In this document: positions 51,138-60,600 of the stretch, piece by piece
Layout of the letters: every line of letters starts with the position of its first letter
Numbering within the stretch: the stretch's first letter is position 1
Source of the DNA: Thermoplasmata archaeon
GTDB taxonomy: Archaea; Thermoplasmatota; Thermoplasmata; RBG-16-68-12; SOIM01
Reading direction: 5' to 3'
Assembly (NCBI GenBank): GCA_023140195.1
Contig: JAGLME010000004.1
Coordinates: 72,578 to 136,577, forward strand
DNA length: 64,000 nt
The notes under the pieces: generated by a model
What the model saw: only the letters and a program-made list of their open reading frames with translations
Database searches by the model: none
What the model was told of the DNA's origin: nothing
Program-made: the position numbers and the translations under genes

Positions 51138-51485
51138 TCAGGAGTCCTCCAAGGACTCCAGCAAGATTCTGGAAGAATCAACGACCAAAGAGGGATCGGT
51201 CTCTGGAGGTACAACGACAACAAGTATCCTCTTCCTTCCCGCGTTCATAATGACCGTCCTCACATCGGATGAGTCCAATACTATCCTCTGCGGAGCGCTC
51301 TTCTTGAGTTCTATGGCAGCGGTTACCCCAGCACCCATGATCGTTGCGCTCATTATTGCAAAAGTCTCTCTGGAGACGTCCTCTGGTATATCACTGTCCA
51401 CCACAGCTCCATCTTTGCTGATGATCGCTGATGCCATCGCATTGCAGTCGTTCTTCAAAGTCGCCAGTAATCCCTTGTATGACAT
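51138..51485 (-). CDS. Roadblock/LC7-domain protein
   Basis: 115 residues of the roadblock/LC7 (MglB-like) family. The opening MSYKGLLATLKNDCNAMASAIISKDGAVVDSDIP and the later RILVVVVPPETDPSLVVDSSR strand-helix pattern are typical. Such proteins act as scaffolds or regulators of small GTPases in bacteria and archaea. The gene follows a V4R-domain gene by two bases, a common archaeal pairing. It ends next to the convergent AOR stop. Confidence 0.83.
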   Translation of the reverse strand: MSYKGLLATLKNDCNAMASAIISKDGAVVDSDIPEDVSRETFAIMSATIMGAGVTAAIELKKSAPQRIVLDSSDVRTVIMNAGRKRILVVVVPPETDPSLVVDSSRILLESLEDS

Positions 51486-51487
51486 TG

Positions 51488-51901
51488 TTATCCCTCTTTC
51501 TCGATCTTGAACACGCAATTCTCAGCGCCGAGAGTCTCGCACTCCGTCTCGACGATCTTGACCTGTTGCTGCATGAATATCTCCAGCACCTTGCTGAGAA
51601 TTCCCCTCAGCCTGTGGCATGTTTCCAGTCCGGTGCCATCATCCTCGGAGACCTCGATGCAGCCCTTGACGATGATTCGGTCGTTCTCGAATGAAATGCT
51701 GTCCACCCAGCCCCTGCCCACAAGCACGTTCGAAATGACGTGGATGAACTCGTCGGGGGTCTTCTCCGCTATCTTGGCCATCTCCTCACCCAGAAAAAGA
51801 CCCTCGCGGTAGAAAAGCCCGTGAGAAGCGTAGGACATGACGCCTTCGTACAGGTTCCTGATCTTCGATATTTCATCCTGAGATACCTTTACGAATCTCA
51901 T
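51488..51901 (-). CDS. V4R-domain protein
   Basis: 137 residues matching the 4-vinyl reductase (V4R) small-molecule-binding domain. The C-terminal cysteine pair (VETECETLGAENCVFKIEKE) that can hold a metal is visible, and the N-terminal segment YEGVMSYASHGLFYREGLFLGEEMA is typical. These domains sense hydrocarbon-like or other small ligands and often pair with roadblock proteins, as here; the ligand is unknown. The two genes probably form one transcript. Confidence 0.8.
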   Translation of the reverse strand: MRFVKVSQDEISKIRNLYEGVMSYASHGLFYREGLFLGEEMAKIAEKTPDEFIHVISNVLVGRGWVDSISFENDRIIVKGCIEVSEDDGTGLETCHRLRGILSKVLEIFMQQQVKIVETECETLGAENCVFKIEKEG

Positions 51902-51946
51902 TCCTTCGTGCCAGTCGGGTCAGTATTTATAATCCTTTTGAGCCGA

Positions 51947-52459
51947 TTATCTCTCGCGACACTCAGGGCACAAAAGCTGACCGTCCAGCTCCGCCAACGA
52001 TGTGGAAAAAACACGGCAGCTCTCGCAGTAGCCGCTTTCTATCTCCATCCCAGCGTCGGTCATCCCGATCTTCTGGTACTCCCGGGTGACCTCAATGAGA
52101 CCTGGCCACAGCTTGAGGATGTCATTCTCGGTCACCAGTCCGTGCAGTTGCGAGTCCTCGGTCACGACGAGCCTCCGGACGCCTTCCTCGGACATCTTCC
52201 GAGCGGCCTCCTCCACCTTCACATGCGGATGTACGGATATGACCGGGGCGGTCATTATGTCTGAGACCTTCAGCTTGGAAGGTAGCATATCCTGGGCGAC
52301 CACCTTTTGCACAACGTCGTAGTCGGTCATTATCCCGATGGCCTTGTTCCCGTCAACAACGACCAAAGCGCTGACGTCCTCTTTTTTCATCAAAGCCGCG
52401 GCTTCCGAGACGGTCTGGCCTCGCGTAATGGTCGCCGGATCCCGGGTCATGACCTCCAT
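51947..52459 (-). CDS. CBS-pair protein with C-terminal zinc ribbon
   Basis: 170 residues. Two CBS motifs (about 1-55 and 65-125; VMTRDPATI and IMTAPVISVHPHVKVEEAARKMSEEGVRRLVV) form a Bateman module that usually binds adenine nucleotides or SAM. A C-terminal zinc ribbon follows (about 148-168, CESCRVF...CPECRE). The combination suggests a nucleotide-sensing switch with a protein or nucleic acid-binding ribbon. The start is the ATG at 52459 after AAGGTG; the track start 57 codons earlier has no CBS sequence. Confidence 0.85.
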   Translation of the reverse strand: MEVMTRDPATITRGQTVSEAAALMKKEDVSALVVVDGNKAIGIMTDYDVVQKVVAQDMLPSKLKVSDIMTAPVISVHPHVKVEEAARKMSEEGVRRLVVTEDSQLHGLVTENDILKLWPGLIEVTREYQKIGMTDAGMEIESGYCESCRVFSTSLAELDGQLLCPECRER

Positions 52460-52630
52460 AACTGGCACCTTTCTGTACACTGAGTTCACCGTTCGTATAG
52501 TAAACAGCTTTTGAAGATAAATCTTTTCTCCCTGACATGTCAGTGGCTGACTCAATATGAAAATCACATTTGATAATCCCAAGGGAACGGATTTTACTGC
52601 GGACAGGGATAAATGTAGTAAGTAGTCCAT

Positions 52631-52897
52631 ATGAACGACCTGGCCACATTCATAGTCATCAACATGGATCAGAACGCGAAGATCCCCGAAGATCTAGTGG
52701 AGGTCCTGAAGAAGCACGGATGGATGATGGTCAGGGAGGACTCGATATTCGTACTTCCCTGGGAGAGGATTCTGGAGGCGAATGGGAAGGATGTCAGCGA
52801 GCTCATGGCGCGCGTAGAGCATGTGCGCTTGACGCTCAGGAAACTGGGACTGGACTACGACATAAGGACAATGGGATCGGACCAGATACCAACATGA
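52631..52897 (+). CDS. Hypothetical 88-residue protein
   Basis: Small soluble protein of no recognised family. The pattern is alternating strands and helices (ATFIVINMDQNAKIPEDLVEVLKKHGW, SIFVLPWERILEANG, RVEHVRLTLRKLGLDYDI), which could be a ferredoxin-like fold. The composition is regular and codon choice resembles the neighbours. It is divergent from the CBS gene and upstream of AMMECR1. No ribosome site is seen. Confidence 0.6.
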   Translation: MNDLATFIVINMDQNAKIPEDLVEVLKKHGWMMVREDSIFVLPWERILEANGKDVSELMARVEHVRLTLRKLGLDYDIRTMGSDQIPT

Positions 52898-52932
52898 TAT
52901 TCTTCTTCAGAACCGACAAATGGAATCGTAGG

Positions 52933-52940
52933 GTTTAAGA
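52933..52940 (+). promoter_or_regulatory. TATA box of the AMMECR1 gene
   Basis: GTTTAAGA is centred about 27 bases before the ATG at 52964, with no ribosome site between; a leaderless transcript is predicted. Confidence 0.45.
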
Positions 52941-52963
52941 TATCGGACACATTTATTGGGTCG

Positions 52964-53563
52964 ATGTACTCCATTGAGGAGGGAACCCTAGCAGTTAGGA
53001 TAGCCCGAAAGGTCATCGAGTGCTTTGTGGAAGGGAAGCCGTATCCAGATTTCAACTTTCCAGAGAGTTTCCTGGCCGAGTCTGGGGTCTTCGTCACCAT
53101 CAACACCCATCCAGAGGATCAACTGCGGGGCTGCATCGGTTACCCTTCACCCATATTCTCGCTCAAGAGAGCACTTGTGAAAGCAGCCGAGGGTTCCACC
53201 GAGGACCCGAGGTTTCCCCGCCTGTCTTCCGAAGAGCTGGACAGGGTCACAGTTGAAGTCAGCATCCTGACCTCTCCGGAGCAGATAGAGGTCAGCAAAG
53301 CGACGGAATATCCCAAGAGTATAGATATCGGGAACGATGGACTCATTGTGGAGAAGGGTCCCTACCGCGGCCTTCTCCTGCCCCAAGTCGCCGTGGAGTG
53401 GAAATGGAACGAGGAGGAGTTCCTCTCGCAAACATGCATGAAAGCCGGTCTTCCTCCGGATGCGTGGTTCGACAAGGACACCAAGATCTTCAAGTTCAAT
53501 TCAAGGATATTTGGAGAGATCTCCCCGGGAGGCGAGGTGGAAGAGAAGACCCTTGGTGGCTGA
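52964..53563 (+). CDS. AMMECR1-family protein
   Basis: 199 residues of the AMMECR1 family, conserved in archaea and eukaryotes. The invariant LRGCIG motif lies near residue 50, and the DPRFPRLSSEELDRVTVEVSILT segment is typical. Molecular function is unsettled; a role in RNA or protein modification has been proposed for the family. The gene is followed one base after its stop by the dihydroorotase ATG, so the two are translated from one message. Confidence 0.92.
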   Translation: MYSIEEGTLAVRIARKVIECFVEGKPYPDFNFPESFLAESGVFVTINTHPEDQLRGCIGYPSPIFSLKRALVKAAEGSTEDPRFPRLSSEELDRVTVEVSILTSPEQIEVSKATEYPKSIDIGNDGLIVEKGPYRGLLLPQVAVEWKWNEEEFLSQTCMKAGLPPDAWFDKDTKIFKFNSRIFGEISPGGEVEEKTLGG

Positions 53564-53564
53564 G

Positions 53565-54818
53565 ATGCGGGTTGTTGAGGGAAGAGCATTTTTCCGGGGA
53601 AGGTTTGAGGAGTGTTGCATCGGCATAGAGAACGGGAAGATCACCGAGATCAAGAAGATACTCAAAGGGGATGAACGCCACAGTTTCGGGAGCAATTACA
53701 TCCTCCCTGCGGGGATTGACATTCACGTCCATTTCAGGGAGCCTGGCAGGACGCACAAGGAGGATTTTCGTTCAGGGTCTGCAGGGGCTTTGTGCGGAGG
53801 GGTGACCACCATCTTCGACATGCCCAACAATGACCCCTCGATAGTGGACGTCCGGACCTACCAAGAGAAGCGCAGGATTGTGGGAAGCAAGGCGAACGCG
53901 GACTTCGGCCTTTACGTGGCTCTGAAGGAGAACAGCAGCACTGACGAACTATCCAAACTGGGATGCCCGTTCAAGGTCTACATGACCGGAACGGCTGCGG
54001 GACTGGGATTCGGCGAGTACGATAGGCTGGGTGAGGTGTGCGAAGGTGTGGGAGGGGACCGGCACGTGGGCATCCACTGCGAGGACAAGAGCCTGGTGGG
54101 ATCCGGTGAGAGAGACTTGGAGGATTTTCTGCAAGTGAGGCCCAACGAGGCCGAGATGGCCGCCATCAAGAGGGTCATCAAATCGACGGACAGGAAGATC
54201 CATATCTGCCACGTGAGCGCCAAGGAGAGCATTCCTCTCCTGGAGAACCCGAGGCTTACCTCGGAGGTCACGCCTCATCATCTTCTGCTCAATATGAACT
54301 CTGATCTGGAAGGCTTCGGCAAGACCAATCCGCCTCTCAGAACCAAAAGCGACCAGATGGCGATGTGGGAGGCGTTGGTGTCCGGGAAGATCGATATCAT
54401 TGCATCGGACCACGCGCCGCACACGATAGAGGAGAAGGAGCAGTCGTTTGATGTGGCCCCTTCAGGAGTCCCCGGCGTCGAGACCTCGATCCCGGTGATG
54501 CTGGCATATGTGAAGAGAGGGAACATCACGATTGAAAGGTTGATAAACGCGATGATGGAGAGACCGGCAGAGATCATGGGTCTGAACAAGGGGAGGATCG
54601 AGGTTGGGATGGACGCGGACCTCATAGCAGTGGACATGCACAACGTCACCAAGATAAGGGGAGATGACCTGCACTCCAAATGCGGATGGACACCCTTCGA
54701 GAATTGGGAAGGCATCTTTCCACTGGCCACGTTCCTGAGGGGGAGGCTGGTGGCCAAGGACAGAGAGATGCAGGAGACCGGAAAAGGGAAGCTGGTCCTC
54801 GGAGATGAAAAACCTTAA
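53565..54818 (+). CDS. pyrC: Dihydroorotase
   Basis: 417 residues, class I dihydroorotase/allantoinase-like amidohydrolase that closes the dihydroorotate ring in pyrimidine synthesis. Metal ligands are visible: HVHFREPG (near residue 50), the lysine in FKVYMTG (near 140), HCED (near 170), HICHVSA (near 217) and SDHAPH (near 285). The ATG at 53565 overlaps no upstream sequence and follows the AMMECR1 stop by one base; the track start lies within AMMECR1. No other pyr genes are in the window. Confidence 0.93.
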   Translation: MRVVEGRAFFRGRFEECCIGIENGKITEIKKILKGDERHSFGSNYILPAGIDIHVHFREPGRTHKEDFRSGSAGALCGGVTTIFDMPNNDPSIVDVRTYQEKRRIVGSKANADFGLYVALKENSSTDELSKLGCPFKVYMTGTAAGLGFGEYDRLGEVCEGVGGDRHVGIHCEDKSLVGSGERDLEDFLQVRPNEAEMAAIKRVIKSTDRKIHICHVSAKESIPLLENPRLTSEVTPHHLLLNMNSDLEGFGKTNPPLRTKSDQMAMWEALVSGKIDIIASDHAPHTIEEKEQSFDVAPSGVPGVETSIPVMLAYVKRGNITIERLINAMMERPAEIMGLNKGRIEVGMDADLIAVDMHNVTKIRGDDLHSKCGWTPFENWEGIFPLATFLRGRLVAKDREMQETGKGKLVLGDEKP

Positions 54819-54847
54819 CTATTTTTGTCATATGCGTAGTGAACTCA

Positions 54848-55465
54848 ATGGCTTCATTTCTATTACCGATTGCGAACTGGTTCAAGGACGTTATCCAGGC
54901 GGTCGGCTATCCCGGTATCTTCCTGGCGATGCTGGTCGAGGGCATAGTAACACCCATTCCCAGCGAGATAATCATGCCGTTCGCCGGTTACCTGGCAGCC
55001 CAGGGCCAGTTCAACATAGTTCTCGTCATCCTGGTGGGTTCTCTTGGAGCGGTCATTGGTTCCACTGGAGCGTATTACATTGGCTACAGTCTGGGGAGAC
55101 CTTTCATCCGAAAATACGGAAAGTACTTCCGTCTCAAGGAAGAGCACATCGTCAAAGCTGAGGATTGGTTCGAGAAGTACGGGGACGCGGCGATATTCAT
55201 CGGGCATTCCCTGCCCGGAACCAGGTCGTTCATCTCATTCCCTGCTGGAATAGGGAAGATGAAGCTCCGCAACTTCCTGATATTCACGTTCGCCGGAGCG
55301 ATGGTCTGGAACACGGTGCTGGTCCTACTGGGTTATTTCCTTGGCGATGCGGTGTTTGGCCTGGCGGATACCTTCGAGTACTTCGACATAGCCGTACTTC
55401 TGAGCTTGTTGCTGGTGCTGGTAGCCTATTTCCTCTGGAAAAGAAAGAAGAATCAGGAAGAGTAG
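54848..55465 (+). CDS. DedA/VTT-family membrane protein
   Basis: 205 residues with about five membrane segments. The family core is visible: VEGIVTPIPSEIIMPFAGYLA (near residue 30), GSLGAVIGSTGAYYIGYSLGRPF (near 65) and FIGHSLPGTRSFISFPAGIGKM (near 120). DedA proteins act in lipid carrier recycling or phospholipid scrambling and in envelope homeostasis. The ATG at 54848 lies about 29 bases after the centre of a TATA-like CTTAACTA; a GTG three codons earlier is the alternative. The gene converges with rli1, overlapping it by 13 bases. Confidence 0.88.
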   Translation: MASFLLPIANWFKDVIQAVGYPGIFLAMLVEGIVTPIPSEIIMPFAGYLAAQGQFNIVLVILVGSLGAVIGSTGAYYIGYSLGRPFIRKYGKYFRLKEEHIVKAEDWFEKYGDAAIFIGHSLPGTRSFISFPAGIGKMKLRNFLIFTFAGAMVWNTVLVLLGYFLGDAVFGLADTFEYFDIAVLLSLLLVLVAYFLWKRKKNQEE

Positions 55466-57222
55466 TAGTATTCGCCTTCTGCCTTCTGGTCCCTGTCCTT
55501 TGAAGATCCGAACTTGTTGATCCTGGGCCGGTTGGTCTCGCTGTCCCTTCTGAAAGTTATCTCCACCATCTTCAGGAACTTGTTCATCCCATCCCTCATT
55601 CCGAATGGGCCTTCACCAATGCCGCTAATCCCCGGCTCTCCGCCGAAGACCATCAGAGAATCCGATACGAGATCCAAGAAGTAGACGTCGTGGTCCACAA
55701 TGAGCCCGCTCAGCCCTTTCTTCTCCATGGTCCTTCTGATAGTCTTGGCCGCCTGCATCCTCTGGTTGGAGTCCAGGTAGGCAGAAGGTTCATCAATGAG
55801 GTACAGGTCCGCCTTCCTTCCGAGACACAGAGCGATGGCCGCCCTCTGCAGTTCGCCTCCGGATAGGCTCTTCAACTCCCTCTCAAGGTGCGGGACGACC
55901 CCCAGCGGCTGAAGTATCTGGCCCTGGAAGAAGTCCTCCTGGAATTCCTCGTAGATCTCTGTAAGGAACAACTCCCGTACCGAACCCGCGAACTTGGTCT
56001 CCAGATATTGAGGCTTGTAGCTGACCGTGACCTCGGTGCTAACCACCCCCGCAGTGGGCTTGAACTCGCCTGCCAGCATCTTGACGAAGGTGGTCTTTCC
56101 CGTGGCGTTGGGACCCACCACCCCAACGACCTCTCCAATGCCGATACTACCCTCACCAGTGCTCAGGGTGAAGCTCTTGAATCTCTTCCTAAGGGGCTCA
56201 AAGTGCAGCAATGGAACCTTCGACCATTCCTTCCTGGGCGGGTGGGACTCGAACTTGATCTCGGTATCCCTGAACCGGACGTTCTCCTCCTTCATGTAGC
56301 CTCCCAGGTAGACGTTGATGGCCGACCTCACCTGGCGAGGATGGGAAAGAACGCCGAATGCCCCCTCTGACCCGTACATAAGATAGACGTTTGTAGCGAG
56401 GAAATCGAAGACGGCCAGATCGTGCTCCACCACCACCGCGGGTTTGTTCTCGGCTAGCTTCTGGATGGATTTTGCGACCTGAAGGCGCTGGTAGATATCC
56501 AGGTACGATGAAGGCTCGTCGAAGAAGTACACGTCTGTCTCTTTCAGCAGTGTGGCAGCAATGGCCAGTCGCTGCATCTCCCCTCCCGAGAGCTTCTTCA
56601 CATCTTTGTTCATGAAGCTGGCAAGCTCCAGTTCATCCTTCACGTCAGAGAGCTTGTTGTTGTGATCTGCCTTCTTGAGGAGGTCGGAGACGGCACCTTT
56701 GTACGCCTTTCCGAGCTGGTCCACGTACTGCGGCTTCATGGCCGCCCCCCATTCCCCTTCAGCGATCTTCTCAAGATAATCATGTAGTTCCGTTCCGGCA
56801 AAATGCTCGAGTACCGGCTCCCAGTCAGGCTCCTCGTCATATTCCCCAAGATTGGGCACCAGCTCACCTGAGAGTATGGAAATGACCGTTGTCTTTCCAA
56901 TCCCGTTGGGTCCCAGCAGACCCACTACCATGCCGCTCTTCGGACAGGGCAGTCTGTAGAGCTGAAAGCCGTTCTCACCGTACTGATGGACCAGCTCCCC
57001 CTCCAATTCCTCGGGAAGGCCTATGATCCTGATGGCGTCAAAGGGGCATTTGTTGACACAGATGCCGCACCCGACGCACAGCTCTTCAGATATGATGACC
57101 TTGCCGTCCTCCCCCATGACGATGGCTTCGCTACCCGTTCTCACAGGGGGACAATATCTGATGCATTCGAGGGAGCATCTCTTGGACTGGCACCTATCCC
57201 TCAAAAGGACCGCGATTCTCAC
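55453..57222 (-). CDS. rli1: ABCE1/Rli1 ribosome recycling ATPase
   Basis: 589 residues. An N-terminal Fe-S domain with two [4Fe-4S] clusters (CQSKRCSLECIRYCP and CVGCGICVNKCPFDAI) is followed by two ABC domains (Walker A GPNGIGKTT and GPNATGKTT; signatures LSGGEMQRLAIA and LSGGELQRAAIA; Walker B DVYFFDEPSSYLD and DLYLIDEPSAYLD). It splits post-termination ribosomes into subunits. The track ATG at 57243 is passed over for the GTG at 57222 (MRIAVLLRDRC), which matches the family N-terminus and lies about 28 bases after the minus-strand GTTTAAATA, so the mRNA is probably leaderless. Confidence 0.95.
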   Translation of the reverse strand: MRIAVLLRDRCQSKRCSLECIRYCPPVRTGSEAIVMGEDGKVIISEELCVGCGICVNKCPFDAIRIIGLPEELEGELVHQYGENGFQLYRLPCPKSGMVVGLLGPNGIGKTTVISILSGELVPNLGEYDEEPDWEPVLEHFAGTELHDYLEKIAEGEWGAAMKPQYVDQLGKAYKGAVSDLLKKADHNNKLSDVKDELELASFMNKDVKKLSGGEMQRLAIAATLLKETDVYFFDEPSSYLDIYQRLQVAKSIQKLAENKPAVVVEHDLAVFDFLATNVYLMYGSEGAFGVLSHPRQVRSAINVYLGGYMKEENVRFRDTEIKFESHPPRKEWSKVPLLHFEPLRKRFKSFTLSTGEGSIGIGEVVGVVGPNATGKTTFVKMLAGEFKPTAGVVSTEVTVSYKPQYLETKFAGSVRELFLTEIYEEFQEDFFQGQILQPLGVVPHLERELKSLSGGELQRAAIALCLGRKADLYLIDEPSAYLDSNQRMQAAKTIRRTMEKKGLSGLIVDHDVYFLDLVSDSLMVFGGEPGISGIGEGPFGMRDGMNKFLKMVEITFRRDSETNRPRINKFGSSKDRDQKAEGEYYYSS

Positions 57223-57245
57223 GAACCCTTTCAATAGACCCAATC

Positions 57246-57254
57246 TATTTAAAC
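57246..57254 (-). promoter_or_regulatory. TATA box of rli1
   Basis: GTTTAAATA on the minus strand places transcription start at about 57224, next to the GTG start codon at 57222. Confidence 0.6.
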
Positions 57255-57301
57255 AATCCCAACGCTTTTTTAGAGAGAGTCAGATTACCAAAGTGATTCG
57301 T

Positions 57302-57652
57302 ATGATTCCAGGCGGACGGATGAATCCGAGACAGATGAAAAGAATGATGAAGCAGATGGGGATCGAGACCGAGGAGATAGAGGGTGTGGAAGAGGTCATC
57401 ATCAGAACTGTCTCGAATGAGTATGTTTTCAGGAACCCGGACGTGACCAGGACGACCGTTCAGGGGCAGGAGACCTGGCAGATAGTCGGCACTGCGGACG
57501 TGGGGGAAAGGGACGGGGATGTGAGCATCCCGATAGAGGACATAAAGCTGGTCGCGGAGAAGGCGAACGTCTCGGAGGAAGAAGCGAGAAAGGCCCTGGA
57601 AGAATGCGATGGAGAACCTGCTGAGGCTATTGTTAAGTTAATGAGCGGGTAG
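57302..57652 (+). CDS. nac: Nascent polypeptide-associated complex (archaeal NAC)
   Basis: 116 residues. The N-terminal Met/Arg/Lys-rich ribosome-binding segment (NPRQMKRMMKQMGI) is followed by the NAC domain (about 20-75, IIRTVSNEYVFRNPDVTRTTVQGQETWQIVG) and a C-terminal UBA domain (about 78-115, VSEEEARKALEECDGEPAEAIVKLM). It binds nascent chains at the ribosome as a homodimer. The ATG at 57302 gives the family N-terminus; the track ORF runs back into rli1. It is divergent from rli1, another translation factor. Confidence 0.95.
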   Translation: MIPGGRMNPRQMKRMMKQMGIETEEIEGVEEVIIRTVSNEYVFRNPDVTRTTVQGQETWQIVGTADVGERDGDVSIPIEDIKLVAEKANVSEEEARKALEECDGEPAEAIVKLMSG

Positions 57653-57671
57653 AACCCGGTTTTCTTCAGAA

Positions 57672-60600
57672 CTAATCAGTCGGCGGTGGGGGAGCCTCGT
57701 CGTCAGGGGGTGGGGGCGTCTCATCCGAAGGCGGTGGCGTCTCTTTGTCGGGCGGTGCTGGCGTCTCATCCGAAGGCGGTGGCGTATCTTCGTCCGGCGG
57801 CGGAGGCGGTTCGTCGGGTTCGGGCAGCAGATCTTCTTCCATCGGTGGGGGAGGCATTGTAGCTTCCATCCTGGCCCTCTGGGCAGCCCTCTTCTTTCCA
57901 AGCCGCGCCTGTCTCCTCCTCTTCTCCCTGAGTCTCTCTTCCTCTTCCTTCTTCCGTCTTCTGCCGCTGGCGAAGATTATCGGGAGGGCGATGGCAACAA
58001 GAAGGACCATCAAGAGTATGATCCACCAATAATCGGAGAGGAAGTTCCCCCCGGTGGTTCCGTCATCCTCGTTGGGTATTAGCGGAAGGTCGTCCTGACC
58101 GTCAAGTATCCCGTCGTCGTCGGTGTCGTTGTCCAGCGGGTCGGTCCCGAGTGCGATCTCGTCCGCATCCTCCAGGCCGTCATCATCAGAGTCCCGGCTC
58201 AACGGGTCGGTCCCTATCTGGTTCTCGTAGTCGTCCGTCAGACCGTCGCCGTCGCTGTCTTTGGCAGTGACGTCGACCCACGTTGTGTCCGTGTCCTTGT
58301 TACCGGAAGAATCGCTCACTTCGAGGGTTATTGTGTAGTTGCCAGGAATGTCAAAGGTAAACAATGGGTTGGACCCTGTCAACAATACCAGGCTTCCATC
58401 ATAATCGAACGTCCAGTTGAACTCATCCACGTTGCCGAAATTGTCGCTGCTTCCCTTTCCATCCAGGGAAACGACCGTCCCCTGCTCGACGGCTCGTCCC
58501 GGACCCGCATCCGCGACAGGTGGCGTCTGGTCAACGACCGTGAACGTCTCCCACGAGGCATTCCAGTTACCGCTTGTGTCCTTAGCGGCCACGAAGTAGG
58601 AGAACTCGCCGAGGGCGCCGAATGGAAGTTCATAGTAGTAGTTGGCCACGGCTCCTGGATTCTCGACCATGGTGAAGTTTCCAATCTGGATGCCTGCGGG
58701 GGTGTAGATGATCAACCAGGTTCCTTCGAGCTCGAAGTTGTCGGTCGCGTTCGCGGTCAGATTAAGGTCATTGTGCACTTCGACCTGCGGATTGCTTTGT
58801 AGCGGTGTGACCAAAGGTTCAGTACCGTCCTCTATCCTGAAGGTCTTGCCCAGTGAGATCCAGTTGCCCACGAAGTCGGACACCCATATCACATAGTCGA
58901 ACCTTCCAAGAAGGTCGTAACTTCTGGATAGCGAGTAGTTGCCGGGACTATCCTCGTTCATGGAGTAGTTCCCCACGAAACCGCCGCTCGGGTCGCTGAC
59001 GTTGACCCATGCTCCGATGACCATATGATTGTCCGATACAGTTGTGGTTATGTTGACCTCGAAGAACACTTCCTGAGGGTTGGGGTCGGCACCAATGCTG
59101 ATGAAGGTAGGGGGAAGGGTGTCCTGAATGAAGAACGACCCGCTGGAGCTGTTCCAGTTCCCGCTGAAGTCGCTCGCCCAGATGGTGAAGTTGTACGTGC
59201 CCAGTTTATCGTAGAAGTCCCTATAAAAGTGCTGAAGTGCCAAGATGAAGAAGCTCATTGAGGTGTTGGTGAAAGTAAGGCTGTCGGGGTCGGTGATGTC
59301 GATCAGGACCTGGTCCACCAGGTGGTTGTCGGTCACGAACAGGGAAACGTTCACGGATCCATGTATTTGTCGGGTTGTTGGATTGACACCAACGTTGTTC
59401 ATCTTGGGAGGCGTCCAATCATCGATGAAGAACGAACCTTGTGAGGAGTTCCAGTTGTCGTACACATCAATTGTCCAGATGGTGAAATCGTACGTTCCCA
59501 GCTCGGAGTACATCCTGCGGTTGTAGAAGAGGTCACCAGGCCCGGATGTCATGGACACGTTGGTGGTTGTCATGTCTGGTGCAACGACCTTGATCCACAC
59601 ATCGACCAACCCGTAATCATCCCACACGTCTGCTGAGATGTTCACGAAGCCGAAGATCTCCTGCGGGTTCGGTGTGGCGGCCACGTTCTGAATGAGAGGC
59701 GGATTGCGTTCAATGGTGCACACACGCATGGTGTCGACAGCATAATTGCCAGAGGTGTCTGTCACGTTCAGGTCGACATCATAGCAGGATGCGATTAGGA
59801 ATGTGTATTGGGGAGTCACCCCCATCATGGTCTGTGGAGCCCCATCGAAGAAGGTCCACACATAGGATGCGATCTGGTAGTTATCGCTGGATCCAGTACC
59901 GTCGAAGTTGACCGCCGTCCCGATCAGCATATCGTATTGATCTGGTCCCGCATCGGCAATGGGGAAGGTCGAATCCTGGATGACGAACTGCCCCCCGGTG
60001 GAGTTCAATAACCCCAGACTGTCGATAGCCCAAGCTGTGAAGTTATAGGTTCCAATGATATTGTATGCGTCGTTGTGATAGAAATTGTCGATAAGCCCAC
60101 TGTTCATGGTGAAGCTGGTCAAGGCCGATAACGGGTCTGTGATCTCCACCCAGACGTTGGATAATAGGAAGTTGTCAGTCACATCCAAAGAGATGTTGAC
60201 CGATCCGAACACCTCTTGAGGCGATGGCCCGGCCAAAAGATTGCTTAACTCAGGAGGCGTCGTGTCCTGTATTGTGAACATCCCTGCTGAAGTGTTCCAG
60301 TTGCTGTTGAGGTCCTCGGCCCAGATGTCAAATGTGTAATCCCCCAGGTCGGGGTATGTGTCGTAATAGAAGTACTTCAGGGAACCTACATCGAAGCCCA
60401 TGGTGAAGTTCCCGAAGGGAGTCAGGTCGGGTTTTGTGATGGACACGACCACCCTGTTCACGCCTGTGTTGTCCAGTACCAGTGTGGAGATGTTCACCAG
60501 CCCGTAAACCTCCTGCGGATTGGGCTGTGCGTTGACCTCAAGTATCAAGGGGAGTTCGACGTCAATGACATTCAAGATGATGTTCCCGCTGTTGTTGAGG

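Noticed and set aside
53460-53564. N-terminal extension of dihydroorotase
   Set aside because: It lies in the AMMECR1 gene in another frame and is Arg/Ser-rich.
57023-57301. N-terminal extension of NAC in the ORF track
   Set aside because: It overlaps the rli1 5' end and promoter; the family N-terminus begins at 57302.
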